Part shown: piece after piece, positions 1 to 7,978 of the stretch | How positions within the stretch are numbered: position 1 is the stretch's first letter | How the letters are laid out: each line of letters opens with the position of its first letter | Assembly: GCA_028711365.1 (NCBI GenBank) | Contig: JAQTSI010000013.1 | Span: 1 to 32,509 of the forward strand | Direction: 5' to 3' | Length of the DNA: 32,509 nt | Source of the DNA: Methylococcaceae bacterium | GTDB taxonomy: Bacteria; Pseudomonadota; Gammaproteobacteria; Methylococcales; Methylococcaceae | Made by a program: the position numbers and the translations under genes | The notes under the pieces: generated by a model | The model's input: the letters and a program-made list of their open reading frames with translations, nothing else | What the model was told of the DNA's origin: nothing | The model's database searches: none

Positions 1-1
1 T

Positions 2-127
2 GTCGGCTCTAAGGGCCGGATCGTCGGCCTCGACCGCTTCGGCGAATCCGCCCCGGCCGGACTGCTGTTCAAGGCATTCGGCTTCACCGTCGAAAACCTC
101 GTCAGCCAGGTTGAAGCCGTCCTTTAA
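2..127 (+). CDS. tkt: Transketolase, C-terminal end (partial)
   Basis: The frame starting at base 2 is open from the window edge and ends in TAA at 125-127. It encodes the last 41 residues of a transketolase. The stretch [20 protein letters not shown] followed by FGFTVENLV is the conserved C-terminal domain end (E. coli TktA has a closely similar FGESAPAELLFEEFGFTVDN segment). Transketolase is a cytosolic ThDP enzyme that moves two-carbon units between sugar phosphates in the pentose phosphate, ribulose monophosphate and Calvin cycles. The catalytic part lies outside the window. The gene runs toward the pil cluster and stops at the hairpin at 165-199. Family call is firm; length and start cannot be judged. 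Confidence 0.93.
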   Translation, partial: VGSKGRIVGLDRFGESAPAGLLFKAFGFTVENLVSQVEAVL

Positions 128-164
128 TCCTGCGCGTTGACTGATACGCCTCGAAAGAGGCGCG

Positions 165-199
165 AAAAAGCCGGCTGGGGTACCCCCGCCGGCTTTTTT
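165..199. terminator. Bidirectional rho-independent terminator between tkt and pilE
   Basis: An A5 run plus GCCGGC (165-175) pairs with GCCGGC plus a T6 run (188-199). The loop itself contains the palindrome GGGGTACCCC. The symmetric A/T tracts let it work on both strands: 38 bases after the tkt stop and just past the pilE stop at 210. Confidence 0.9.
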
Positions 200-209
200 A
201 ATGTCGGTT

Positions 210-659
210 TCAGCGCTGCCAGCAATCCGCAACGGTTCCGCCGGAACCCTGGACGCCTGCCTGGGTCAGGGTATAGGTGCCGCAGGCATCACCGGTCATG
301 GAACCGGTTGGTGCGGCGGACAAAGTGAAACATTGTCCCAGGGTGCAGGCACCCGCGGCGGGATAGGTCACGGTGATATCGTATTTGGCCGTTCCGGATT
401 TGGGGGAATGGGTATAAGGCAAGACGATATCGGCTGCTGCACTGTCTTTATCGAAGCGGTTGGCGACCGTGAAGTTTCGCTCCAGGAACTGGGCGGTTTC
501 CAGCAGAATGGCCTTGGCTTCGGAACGATTGGCCCGTCGAACGTATTCCATATAGGAAGGGTAGGCGATGGTGGCGATGATGCCCACTATCGCCACCGCG
601 ACCATCAAATCGATCAGCGTGAAACCACGGGTCTTGGTTCTTGCCGCCAATGGTGCCAA
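210..659 (-). CDS. pilE: Type IV minor pilin PilE
   Basis: Minor pilin of the type IV pilus, processed at the inner membrane by PilD and incorporated in the pilus or its initiation complex. The prepilin signal is TKTRG|FTLIDLMVAVAIVGI, followed by AYPSYMEYVRRANRSEAKA as in PilE proteins. Mature length would be about 137 residues with a C-terminal Cys pair (CGTYTL...DCWQR). Position 5 of the mature protein is Asp instead of the nearly invariant Glu. No ATG lies near the leader. The in-frame TTG codons at 659 and 650 would give 12- or 9-residue leaders; I use 659. The same frame stays open without a stop back to an ATG at 1466 that has a good GAGGAAA Shine-Dalgarno, through repeat DNA, so the true start is uncertain. 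It is last in the pil operon and ends at a terminator. Confidence 0.82.
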   Translation of the reverse strand: MAPLAARTKTRGFTLIDLMVAVAIVGIIATIAYPSYMEYVRRANRSEAKAILLETAQFLERNFTVANRFDKDSAAADIVLPYTHSPKSGTAKYDITVTYPAAGACTLGQCFTLSAAPTGSMTGDACGTYTLTQAGVQGSGGTVADCWQR

Positions 660-691
660 ACCAAGATTTTCTACCCCTTCCCCCTGACAGG

Positions 692-870
692 CATGGGTAT
701 CTACACAAGTCTGAAAGTGTAATGAAATCAACTCCTTCCCCCTTGCAGGGGGAAGGGTGGGATGGGGGTAGAGATTCGCTGAACCCTGAAGCGTCGCCGT
801 CTCATCGGCGTTCAACCCCCACCCTAACCCTCCCCCTGCCAGGGGGAGGGGATTTGTGTAGATACCCATG
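692..870. repeat. Palindromic MITE-like element, copy I
   Basis: It is bounded by CATGGGTATCTACACAA (692-708) and its exact reverse complement (854-870); weaker matching extends outward to about 681 and 881. Between the ends lie a CCTTCCCCCTTGCAGGGGGAAGG palindrome region (about 734-756) and a second G/C-rich palindrome (about 828-851). Its right 62 bases (804-865) are identical to 1275-1336 in copy II. It has no coding capacity of its own, consistent with a non-autonomous miniature element. Confidence 0.8.
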
Positions 871-899
871 CCCTGACAGGGGCAAGGATGGGACACTAT

Positions 900-1056
900 T
901 GTTGAATTAGGGCTTTTGCTCGTCTTTCGGGCAAGGATTGCCGGAGCCCAGACATTCGGGATGATTTGCGGAGTAACGTCCCCTTCGGCCCGGCTCAGGA
1001 CAGGCTTGTCGACTGGATACCGGCGATCCATGCCGGTATGACGGCTTAATTCAACA
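900..1056. repeat. Inverted-repeat element with TGTTGAATTA ends, copy 1
   Basis: The ends TGTTGAATTA (900-909) and TAATTCAACA (1047-1056) are exact inverses. The inside carries the CCGGCGATCCATGCCGGTATGACGG type of hairpin common in dispersed proteobacterial repeats. It matches 7296-7428 over nearly its whole length, except for about 24 extra bases around 985-1010 (a CCTTCGGCCCGGCTCAGGAC-type insert). It lies between palindromic copies I and II. Confidence 0.8.
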
Positions 1057-1140
1057 GCATTGGAAGGGGGGAATGGGGGGAGACGCAAATTGAAACTTGG
1101 AGGCATCGCCGTGTCATCAGCGTTCAACCCTCCCCCAGCC

Positions 1141-1344
1141 AGGCAAAGGTATCTACACAAGTCTGAAAGTGCAAGAAATTCAACCCCTTCCCCCTTGCAG
1201 GGGGAAGGAGCGAAGCGAAAGGGGCCTTGGGATGGGGGTAGAAGCTTGCCGAAACCCAGAAGCGGCGCCGCATGATCGGCGTTCAACCCCCACCCTAACC
1301 CTCCCCCTGCCAGGGGGAGGGGATTTGTGTAGATACATTTGCCT
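1141..1344. repeat. Palindromic MITE-like element, copy II
   Basis: The ends are AGGCAAAGGTATCTACACAA (1141-1160) and TTGTGTAGATACATTTGCCT (1325-1344), inverse at 18 of 20 bases. The internal structure follows copy I, with an additional AGCGAAGCGAAAGGGGC segment near 1208-1225. The right half is identical to copy I over 62 bases. Confidence 0.8.
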
Positions 1345-1399
1345 TCCAGAGGGAAGGGGCTCGAAACTGCAATCGGGATGTTCACCGGGATTTTCCGGT

Positions 1400-1429
1400 G
1401 GACCATGGCGATACCGCGAGCCATGGTCC
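1400..1429. other. 10-bp perfect hairpin downstream of pilY1
   Basis: GGACCATGGC (1400-1409) and GCCATGGTCC (1420-1429) pair perfectly around a 10-nt loop. It lies 61 bases past the pilY1 stop. No T run follows on either strand, so it is not a classic terminator. An RNA-processing or stability role is possible. Confidence 0.55.
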
Positions 1430-1490
1430 GGCCTATGAACGCCGCCTTTTTGAATAAGGACCTCATCGCCTGTTTCCTCGATTCATGTCG

Positions 1491-4400
1491 TCATTTGCAA
1501 GAGTCAAAAAGCTGCCGCCATGCCCCCCTGGGTTTACCGATGCCGCCTTTTTCGGTGGTGATGAGCAAGCCCTGATTGGCGCCGCTGAGATTGGTGCCGG
1601 TTTGCACCTTGTATTCCTTTTCGCCCGCCGACACCACCGCTGGAGTCTTGGTGATGCCCACCGTGCTGGCGAGACCGGAAACCGGAGTGTTGCTGACATA
1701 ATCTTTCGAGTTGAAAAGTGCGTCCTTGTTGAGATCGAAAACCGTATAACCTAGGCGTGCTCCGCTTAAGGCATCCACTTCCATCAGCCAACTGGTGCCG
1801 CCCGCGCTGCAGGGATCGCTGGAAGGGATGATGGTATTGAAGATCACCCGCCCAAAACGCAACAAAGCAATGCTGACTACCCGCTCGCCCCGCGGTATTT
1901 TATCCGGCGAGAGCAGATCCATATACCAGCCCTGCATTTTGGTCCAATCGACCGTGTTGTTGCTGACCAGGCGGATATTCCGCCCGAATGCGGCTGTTTC
2001 GGTGGTGATGGTTTGTTGTTGCAGCTTAGTGCGATCCGAACTGGTTTTTGCGCCTTGATCCCAAATGGCATAGAAGGTTTGTACCGCCTTGTTCGCCGGA
2101 TCGGTGCTGGAAAAATAGCTACCGGTGCCGAAATATAGCATTGCGCCCTGACCCGATACGGGCGGATCGCCGATTTCCAGCGGCGCGGTGATGGGTTGCA
2201 GGTTACCCGAACCGTCCTTGGCGGTGAACAGGGGGGCGGCAGTGCTGCCGGATTTATAGGCGACTTGCCAGCCTGCTTTGTAGTTGAACCGCCATAGATT
2301 GCCCTGAAGATCGCCGGCATAGATGCCGTCGCCCAGGCTGGTTCCCGAATCGTTCTCATCGCCCAGAATGCGGGTGGAGACATCGTAGAGGGCGGTCGTG
2401 CCGACGATGCCGTTGGGGCTGGTTGCGCTACCCACGCCGGTATCGATGGGAAAGCCGGAAAGAAGTGCGCCGGTTTTCAGGTTCACGGCGAACAGTTTGG
2501 CTTTGCAGTTGCCGGTGGCGCTGCCGCCAAGTAAAGCCTCGCAGTTCTTGCTGCGGTAGCCATTGCCGAAGATCGCCGCCCAATCGCCGCTTTGCAGCTT
2601 GATCACCTGAGGCGAACCCACCAGGCTGCCTAGATCGTTGTGACTGAATTCCCAGAGGGGTTTGCCGAAATTGGCATCGGTCGGATCGGTGATGTCCAAG
2701 GCATAGATCGTTTGACCGCCCGCGCCCAGCGAGCCCAACAAGACCGTGCGCCAGGTGCAGGAGGTGCTCACCGATACGCCGGCAGTGTTGATGTACGAAC
2801 CGGGCGGCCCGATGCAAGCATCCCAGGCGATGGGGCTGCCATCCACGAAATAGCGGTGGCTATAACTAGGGTCGGTCAGCTTGCTCACGCTGGCATAGAC
2901 GCCGGCGGGCACGTAAGCGAATTGCTCCGCACCGGTGTCGGCGTCGAAACCGTGCAACATGCCGTCGTTGGCCCCCACATAGAGCATCTTCCTGCGGCTT
3001 TCCTTGGTGTTGAGGAATTCCTGATACCCTTCGCCGCCGGCGTCGGCTTCCGGATGCGTGGTATAACCGAAGTTTTCCGCCGACACGAATTCAGGGTCCG
3101 AATTGATGATGTCGCCGAGGATCTTGCCGTGGTTACGGAAAGGTCCGGCTTTTTTTTGGTCTTTGCTGCTGTCTCCCCGCAACCAGGCCACCCGGCTTTC
3201 TCCCAGGTTGTCGACCGTGCCCGAGCCGTTCTTGTTGAGTGCCGCGATCTGCGTAGCGGACAAGTTGGCCCAGCTGAAACTCACGCCGGCCGTTCCATCC
3301 CAAGTCCAAACCTTGCGTGTGCTAGGCGTGATGGAAGCCATGCTGGTGTCGGTATTCCATTTCTGTCCGCCCAAGCTGCCATCCGGGTTCAGCTTGAAAG
3401 CGATGACCTGACCGCTCCAGTCCTGGCTATTGAATCGGGCCTGGTAGACCAGGGTCTCGGTGTTGAGCCGGGTGGAGTTGGCGGCGATGGCGGAGGCTGA
3501 AGAGGACGTGGAAAGGATGCTGGTGAGCACCGATTTCATCTTGTCATTGATTTCCGCCGGCGTCGAGGCGTTCAGCATCTCTCCCCGGCCATTGACTGCG
3601 GCATGGTAAAGATCGTCGACCTGAATCCGATTGCGCTCGATGTTGGGCTCCATCCAGACGGGAGGCGTGGCGTAGGCATCCGCCACATTGTTATGGGTGA
3701 CGCCGAAAATGTTGCCGCTTACGCCAAGCCCCACCGCAAACGTATTCAGATGCAGGTTGTTGTTGCAGTCCAGCTTGGGATCGGGGGAGGGGAGCAGACA
3801 AGCGGGTGGCATTAAAACCTGACCCACGGTAAGATCGGGCCTCAGGTTATCGCTGTAGTATTTCATGGCGATGTCGCCGAGAGTATTCGAGTAGCTGTCC
3901 TGGTAAGGAACGCCTTTACCTCCATCGACATTACCAACCCCAGGATTATCCAAGGTGGCAAAGCCGTCGGTAAACACGATGGCGAAATTCTTTTGGCAGG
4001 CGGCGGTGATGGGCGCCGAAGCGCCTGTCGTCTTGCACTGCTCTCCCGCATGCTTTAACGCCAAGCGGGTGGGAGTGCCGCCGCTACCGATGAAATCCTT
4101 GAGCGTGGTATAGAAACCCGATTTATGGGTTTCGAAGTCAGACATCGTCAACGGATTCGTCCGGTTGTTGAATGTAAACAGACCCGTCCGAATGCCGGAA
4201 ATATCGTTGAAAGCCCTGAGTATTCCGCCGCGCATGGCGAGATGGCGCTTGCGGTAATAGGTGAACCAATTGGCGAAGTTTTGCATTTCATCGGTATAGG
4301 AACGGCCACTGGGATAGGATGCGGTTCCCGGTTTGATTTCGTATTTGGTGAGGCAAGTTCCGTCGGGGGCGATCGCGTCCACGCCCGTGGGTAATAGTAG

Positions 4401-5540
4401 ATCGATGAGTGCCCCATCGAGCGAACCGATGTAGAACAGGGTGTAAGCCAGTGGATTCAGGGGCTTGCTGGTATCGCAACTGAACAGGATGTTATCGAGG
4501 CTGTTCAAATTAGCCTGTACGTTATTAAGCGCTACCGTGGCTTGATGACCCGTTGTTTTATCTTGCAAAGCGACAACCGTCCTGAGCAGGTTGATAACGG
4601 GGTTTAGGAGATCACGGAACGCCCAGGTCGTCAGCTTGAAGTCCCCTGCGGTTTTGTTCACCACATAATAGGTGGCCGGGTAATAGGTGAACGTCCCCTG
4701 TTGGCTGGGCAATAATGGAGGCAATGAGATCAATGGCGCCAATACCGGCGGGCGGACATTCAGCAGATCGGTGAGATTCGGCAATATGCAGCCCAGCAAG
4801 GGGAGGCATAGAGGAGAGAGGACCGATTTCAAGCCCGACAAGGCGCCACTCAACAGGGGCGGCCCCCACATGCCGGATTGCAACTGGAAGGTCCAGTTGG
4901 CGGTGGAACTGGTGAGATCGGCGGTCAGATCGATCGCATTGCCGCCGCGCGCCGGGTCGGATGCCGCAGCCGCCGGAACCGCATTGGAGAATGTCGTCCC
5001 ATAGCTGGATGGCCAAGGCGTGTAAGTCACCAGGGGGTCGTAATAGGCCTTGTTGTAAGCGGCGGAACGTAGGTAGGCATATTCCGGCGTGGGTGGCACG
5101 GCGTAATGGTCATTGTCGGAATCCCCATAGACGCGATTTCCGGTGCCCGTGCCGTTGGGAAAGAGATAGACGTATTTTTTCCAGGCACTGCTGGAGACTC
5201 CGTTCTGGTTGTAATTAAGGGATCCATAAGGTTTTTTGGGATCGGCCGATGGATTGTCATGGGCGTCTTGCCCGGTGAAACCATAGCCCAATAGCGGCAC
5301 CAAAGGCAGCGGCAGCGGGTTGAGATCGTTCCACCACCACATCGCCCCATCGTTGGTGGGCATCAACATTTCCGAATCCATGCTGCCGGAATCGTCGATC
5401 ACCAGGATGATGTTGGGTTTGGCTTGATTGCTGATAAACAGGGGATCAGTGGCAATGTCCGGCACCGCCGCGAAGCCCGCTGCGCTGGATGCGAAAAGTC
5501 CCAGGAAGGCGATGAGGCGGAATCGAAAGCGAGCGTTCAT
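1491..5540 (-). CDS. pilY1: PilY1-like type IV pilus tip adhesin/assembly factor
   Basis: Large exported protein (1349 aa) acting at the pilus tip and controlling extension/retraction, surface sensing and adhesion in the PilY1/PilC family. The start is the ATG at 5540, preceded by GGGGGAAGATC and 10 nt after the pilX stop; it gives a clean signal peptide (about residues 1-25, ending AAGFAA). A von Willebrand A domain starts at about residue 43 with the MIDAS motif DDSGS (49-53) and continues to about 640 with a large insert. The C-terminal half (about 790-1300) is the PilY1/PilC beta-propeller, with repeats such as GDLQGNLWRFN and LYVGANDGMLHGF. DLNKDALFNSKD near residue 1280 looks like a calcium-binding loop. 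Gene order pilX-pilY1-pilE is the usual one. Confidence 0.93.
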   Translation of the reverse strand: MNARFRFRLIAFLGLFASSAAGFAAVPDIATDPLFISNQAKPNIILVIDDSGSMDSEMLMPTNDGAMWWWNDLNPLPLPLVPLLGYGFTGQDAHDNPSADPKKPYGSLNYNQNGVSSSAWKKYVYLFPNGTGTGNRVYGDSDNDHYAVPPTPEYAYLRSAAYNKAYYDPLVTYTPWPSSYGTTFSNAVPAAAASDPARGGNAIDLTADLTSSTANWTFQLQSGMWGPPLLSGALSGLKSVLSPLCLPLLGCILPNLTDLLNVRPPVLAPLISLPPLLPSQQGTFTYYPATYYVVNKTAGDFKLTTWAFRDLLNPVINLLRTVVALQDKTTGHQATVALNNVQANLNSLDNILFSCDTSKPLNPLAYTLFYIGSLDGALIDLLLPTGVDAIAPDGTCLTKYEIKPGTASYPSGRSYTDEMQNFANWFTYYRKRHLAMRGGILRAFNDISGIRTGLFTFNNRTNPLTMSDFETHKSGFYTTLKDFIGSGGTPTRLALKHAGEQCKTTGASAPITAACQKNFAIVFTDGFATLDNPGVGNVDGGKGVPYQDSYSNTLGDIAMKYYSDNLRPDLTVGQVLMPPACLLPSPDPKLDCNNNLHLNTFAVGLGVSGNIFGVTHNNVADAYATPPVWMEPNIERNRIQVDDLYHAAVNGRGEMLNASTPAEINDKMKSVLTSILSTSSSASAIAANSTRLNTETLVYQARFNSQDWSGQVIAFKLNPDGSLGGQKWNTDTSMASITPSTRKVWTWDGTAGVSFSWANLSATQIAALNKNGSGTVDNLGESRVAWLRGDSSKDQKKAGPFRNHGKILGDIINSDPEFVSAENFGYTTHPEADAGGEGYQEFLNTKESRRKMLYVGANDGMLHGFDADTGAEQFAYVPAGVYASVSKLTDPSYSHRYFVDGSPIAWDACIGPPGSYINTAGVSVSTSCTWRTVLLGSLGAGGQTIYALDITDPTDANFGKPLWEFSHNDLGSLVGSPQVIKLQSGDWAAIFGNGYRSKNCEALLGGSATGNCKAKLFAVNLKTGALLSGFPIDTGVGSATSPNGIVGTTALYDVSTRILGDENDSGTSLGDGIYAGDLQGNLWRFNYKAGWQVAYKSGSTAAPLFTAKDGSGNLQPITAPLEIGDPPVSGQGAMLYFGTGSYFSSTDPANKAVQTFYAIWDQGAKTSSDRTKLQQQTITTETAAFGRNIRLVSNNTVDWTKMQGWYMDLLSPDKIPRGERVVSIALLRFGRVIFNTIIPSSDPCSAGGTSWLMEVDALSGARLGYTVFDLNKDALFNSKDYVSNTPVSGLASTVGITKTPAVVSAGEKEYKVQTGTNLSGANQGLLITTEKGGIGKPRGAWRQLFDSCK

Positions 5541-5550
5541 GATCTTCCCC

Positions 5551-6150
5551 CTAACGATTGTAATAAGATTGCAACAACACCATGGCGTCGGGCGTGCTGC
5601 CCACACCACGAGCGGTAATGCGGAAGCGGCCGGTATCCGGTACCGTGCCGAACTTGCGGCTGCCCCCCGGCGTCGTGGCTAAAGGCACATTGGCGCAGGT
5701 ATCGGCTTTCGTGCATTTGGTGTAGGAAGACATATCCTCGATGATGTAGCGGGGGGGGGCCGCTCCGCCGGCCAAGGTGGCCGAATAGGCGAGGGAACCC
5801 GCATCGGTCCAGATATCGGTCTGACACCAACGCTCCGAACCGGGCGAAAGCGTGGGCTTGTAAAGCCCACTTTGATCGAGCGCCAGTTTGGTCGAACTCG
5901 TATCCGCGTTGAAAGGGCCGACGCTGGCGGCTTGCAGATAGGTTTCACCCGCCCTGAGAGCCGCTTCCGCCGACTGGAAGGCCAGGTGTTCATTGCGCAG
6001 GTTGCCGGCCATTTTTTCTTCCAGGGTGGTGGATTGCATCGCGGTGACGCCGATCAAAGTCAACAGCAACAGGATGATCAGCGCGGTGACCAGGACGACG
6101 CCCTTGGGGTAGGTTGAAAGCGAACTCGTGATAAAAGTATATTTGCCCAT
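5551..6150 (-). CDS. pilX: Type IV pilus minor pilin PilX
   Basis: Minor pilin of 199 aa that joins the PilVWX-FimU/PilY1 priming complex. The N-terminus KGVVLVTALIILLLLTLIGV, then MQSTTLEEKMAGNLRNEHLAFQSAE, is the PilX N-terminal signature. The prepilin-like site is KG|VVLVT, without the Glu at +5, as in many PilX/GspK-type proteins. I choose ATG 6150 because GGGTGA lies 7 nt upstream; a TTG at 6156 overlapping the pilW stop is the alternative. Four Cys occur in the C-terminal half. It sits between pilW (2-nt gap) and pilY1 (10-nt gap). Confidence 0.9.
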   Translation of the reverse strand: MGKYTFITSSLSTYPKGVVLVTALIILLLLTLIGVTAMQSTTLEEKMAGNLRNEHLAFQSAEAALRAGETYLQAASVGPFNADTSSTKLALDQSGLYKPTLSPGSERWCQTDIWTDAGSLAYSATLAGGAAPPRYIIEDMSSYTKCTKADTCANVPLATTPGGSRKFGTVPDTGRFRITARGVGSTPDAMVLLQSYYNR

Positions 6151-6152
6151 GA

Positions 6153-7559
6153 TCAATTCACCCGGTTGCGCAAGGTAAAGGTGGTTTCACTGATTTGGTA
6201 GAGCCTGTAGTCGGCGGCAGTGGTAGAGCTGACGGTCGTGTCGCGGGGGGCTTTGTACCAATTATAGGCCTGATGCGGCGTCACGATATTGTCTTCGGGC
6301 GAGCGCAACAGCAAGGAAACCCTCGCCGCCACCACGTTGTCCCATTGGCCATCGTTTTGTACCCCTTCCGCCGTTTTGTAACTATCGGCGGCGGTGTCGC
6401 CGTTGGTGTCCACGCCATAGAGGATCTGCATGTCTTGCACGCCTTCGACCATTTCCTGGGCGTCAGCGGTGCCCTCCTTGCGATAGAGCGAGGGCTGGCC
6501 CGCCGGGTTGTTGCGGATGTAGTAGGCCTTGGTGGAAATTTTCATGATTTCCCCGCCTTCGAAATTTTTGCCCAAGGTCTTGGTGGCGTTCCCAGGTATC
6601 ATGCCGCCAAGGTTGCCGGTGTTGTGCACCTCATTGTCAAACCCGCCGGCGGTATTGGAGTTGGTAATCTGGAAGATGGCCGCCGCCAGACAATCGGTCA
6701 CCATCACGATGTCGCCGGCTTCAAGGTCGCTGTTGGCCGTCACCTTGAGATCGGCCGAGCCCGGGTCGAGCCCGCCGGGTTGCTGCAGCACCCGGATTCC
6801 TGAGCCGAAGGCGCCGCGCAGTACCACGATGTCCCGCCCGCCCAAGGGGCTGACGATGCTGGCGTCCAAGGGCACGACGTTCCAGCTACTGGCGGTGGTG
6901 GCCTCGTAGCCGTAAATTGGCTGGTTGAAGTTCCAGAGGAAATCGGAGGCGCTATTCAACGTATTGACGGTATTCGTGGCGCTGCCGGCACAGCCCCGAT
7001 AACCGGCCATGCGCAGATCGCGCCCCATGATTTCGAAGGCATAGCGGGTATTTTCCTGGATGCGGGCCATGGCATCGGAACTGCGGTAAGCTTGGCGGCT
7101 GCTGAGATAAATACCCAGGGCGGCCGCGGTGAGCACAAGGCTCAAGGTGAGTGCGACCATGATTTCCACCAGCGAGAGGCCACGCTGCGAGGAAGCGATT
7201 GAAATTCGCTCTGGCAATGCCGCTGAGTTCTTGAGGGCCGCCCCCCAGGCAGGCTTGGGTATCGACACAAGTCCCCTCCCCCTGGCAGGCAATGTTGTTG
7301 AATTAGGGCTTTTGCCCGTTGTTCCGGCAGGGAACGCCGGAATCCAGACGCTCGGGATGACTGGCGGAGTAACGTCCCTGTCGACTGGATACCGGCAATC
7401 CATGCCGGTATGACGGCTTAATTCAACAGTACTGCCTGCCAAGGGGAGGGGACTTGTGTAGATAATATTGCCTGCCACAGGAAGGGGACTTCTACTCCTG
7501 CTTTGCCAGGAAGAAGGGGCGGAAAGGCTTGAGTCGGCAGAGGGGATCGAAGTTTTCAT
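6153..7559 (-). CDS. pilW: Type IV pilus minor pilin PilW with repeat-extended leader
   Basis: Minor pilin PilW. The signal is SSQRG|LSLVEIMVALTLSLVLTA with the expected Glu at mature position 5, followed by SSRQAYRSSDAMARIQENTRYAFEIMGRDLRMAGYRGC, typical of PilW. The mature part is 341 aa. The ATG at 7559 overlaps the pilV stop (TTATGA), which looks like the ancestral coupled start. However, residues about 30-100 are encoded by the palindromic element at 7259-7465 and the element nested in it, so the leader would be 127 residues. An in-frame TTG at 7217 gives a 13-residue leader and may be the working start. No frame break is present. Confidence 0.85.
   Translation of the reverse strand: MKTSIPSADSSLSAPSSWQSRSRSPLPVAGNIIYTSPLPLAGSTVELSRHTGMDCRYPVDRDVTPPVIPSVWIPAFPAGTTGKSPNSTTLPARGRGLVSIPKPAWGAALKNSAALPERISIASSQRGLSLVEIMVALTLSLVLTAAALGIYLSSRQAYRSSDAMARIQENTRYAFEIMGRDLRMAGYRGCAGSATNTVNTLNSASDFLWNFNQPIYGYEATTASSWNVVPLDASIVSPLGGRDIVVLRGAFGSGIRVLQQPGGLDPGSADLKVTANSDLEAGDIVMVTDCLAAAIFQITNSNTAGGFDNEVHNTGNLGGMIPGNATKTLGKNFEGGEIMKISTKAYYIRNNPAGQPSLYRKEGTADAQEMVEGVQDMQILYGVDTNGDTAADSYKTAEGVQNDGQWDNVVAARVSLLLRSPEDNIVTPHQAYNWYKAPRDTTVSSTTAADYRLYQISETTFTLRNRVN
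7259..7465. repeat. Palindromic MITE-like element, copy III, split by a nested element
   Basis: GTATCGACACAAGTCCCCTC on the left (from 7259) matches the inverse of GGGGACTTGTGTAGATAA on the right (to 7465). These arms of about 35 bases are interrupted by the TGTTGAATTA-ended element at 7296-7428. This shows one repeat inserted into, or carried in the loop of, the other. Confidence 0.75.
7296..7428. repeat. Inverted-repeat element with TGTTGAATTA ends, copy 2
   Basis: Same ends as the copy at 900-1056 (7296-7305 and 7419-7428). It is 133 bp, shorter by about 24 bases because the CGGCTCAGGAC-type insert is absent. The interior has GGAACGCCGGAATCCAG and CCATGCCGGTATGACGG hairpin halves. It lies in the same relation to the pilW frame as copy 1 does to pilE. 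Confidence 0.8.
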
Positions 7560-7978
7560 AATTGACTCTCGACCACGAATTGTCGTGCGGCTTCAGTTCC
7601 ACGGCTGTCGTCCCATTGCACGATGATGGTGACGCGGTCGTTGACGATATTCACCGAGCCATCGCCTCGGGGCAGCCGGTTGGTCAATTCGTTCAGCCAA
7701 TGGTTCAGGTCCTGGTCGGAACGGGTGTCGCCCGATGGCGGGCTGGCATCCATGGCAATATTGTAACTTCCGTCGCGAGCTACCTGGCGATTGGAGCGCA
7801 GCACATCGAGGATGTCATAGGCCAGCATCGTCGCCTGGGAGCGGTAATAGGCGCTCTGATCGTTCTTGAGCCCCGTGATTTGCAGCCCGGCCAAGCCCAA
7901 GAGGCCGATGGACAACACCAGGACGGTGATGAGGACTTCCAGCAGGGTGAAACCCCGTGGTTTGCGGTCATTCAACAT
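7556..7978 (-). CDS. pilV: Type IV pilus modification/minor pilin PilV
   Basis: Minor pilin of 140 aa. Start ATG 7978 is preceded by GGAGGATACGAC and overlaps the fimT stop (ATGTTGA). The leader MLNDRKPRG is followed by FTLLEVLITVLVLSIGLLGLAGLQ, a textbook PilV N-terminus, then YYRSQATMLAYDILDVLRSN. It ends overlapping pilW by four bases, so fimT, pilV and pilW are translationally coupled. Confidence 0.92.
   Translation of the reverse strand: MLNDRKPRGFTLLEVLITVLVLSIGLLGLAGLQITGLKNDQSAYYRSQATMLAYDILDVLRSNRQVARDGSYNIAMDASPPSGDTRSDQDLNHWLNELTNRLPRGDGSVNIVNDRVTIIVQWDDSRGTEAARQFVVESQL

Larger units (their letters stand above)
660..1490 (-). other. Repeat-filled gap between pilY1 and pilE, open in the pilE frame
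   Basis: This 831-bp stretch holds two copies of a palindromic element (692-870, 1141-1344), one copy of a second inverted-repeat element (900-1056) and a 10-bp hairpin (1400-1429). Despite this, the pilE reading frame has no stop from the ATG at 1466 down to the mature pilin. That would give a 418-residue product with a 281-residue leader. The ATG at 1466 is preceded by GAGGAAACAGGCG, a plausible ribosome site. The predicted leader is repeat-derived, Pro/Gly-rich, and unlike any domain I know. I do not annotate it as protein, but the frame is worth testing. Confidence 0.6.

Noticed and set aside
2640-3500. 286-codon ORF antisense to pilY1
   Set aside because: It is a shadow of a clearly coding gene, with Gly/Arg-rich composition and no recognisable domain.
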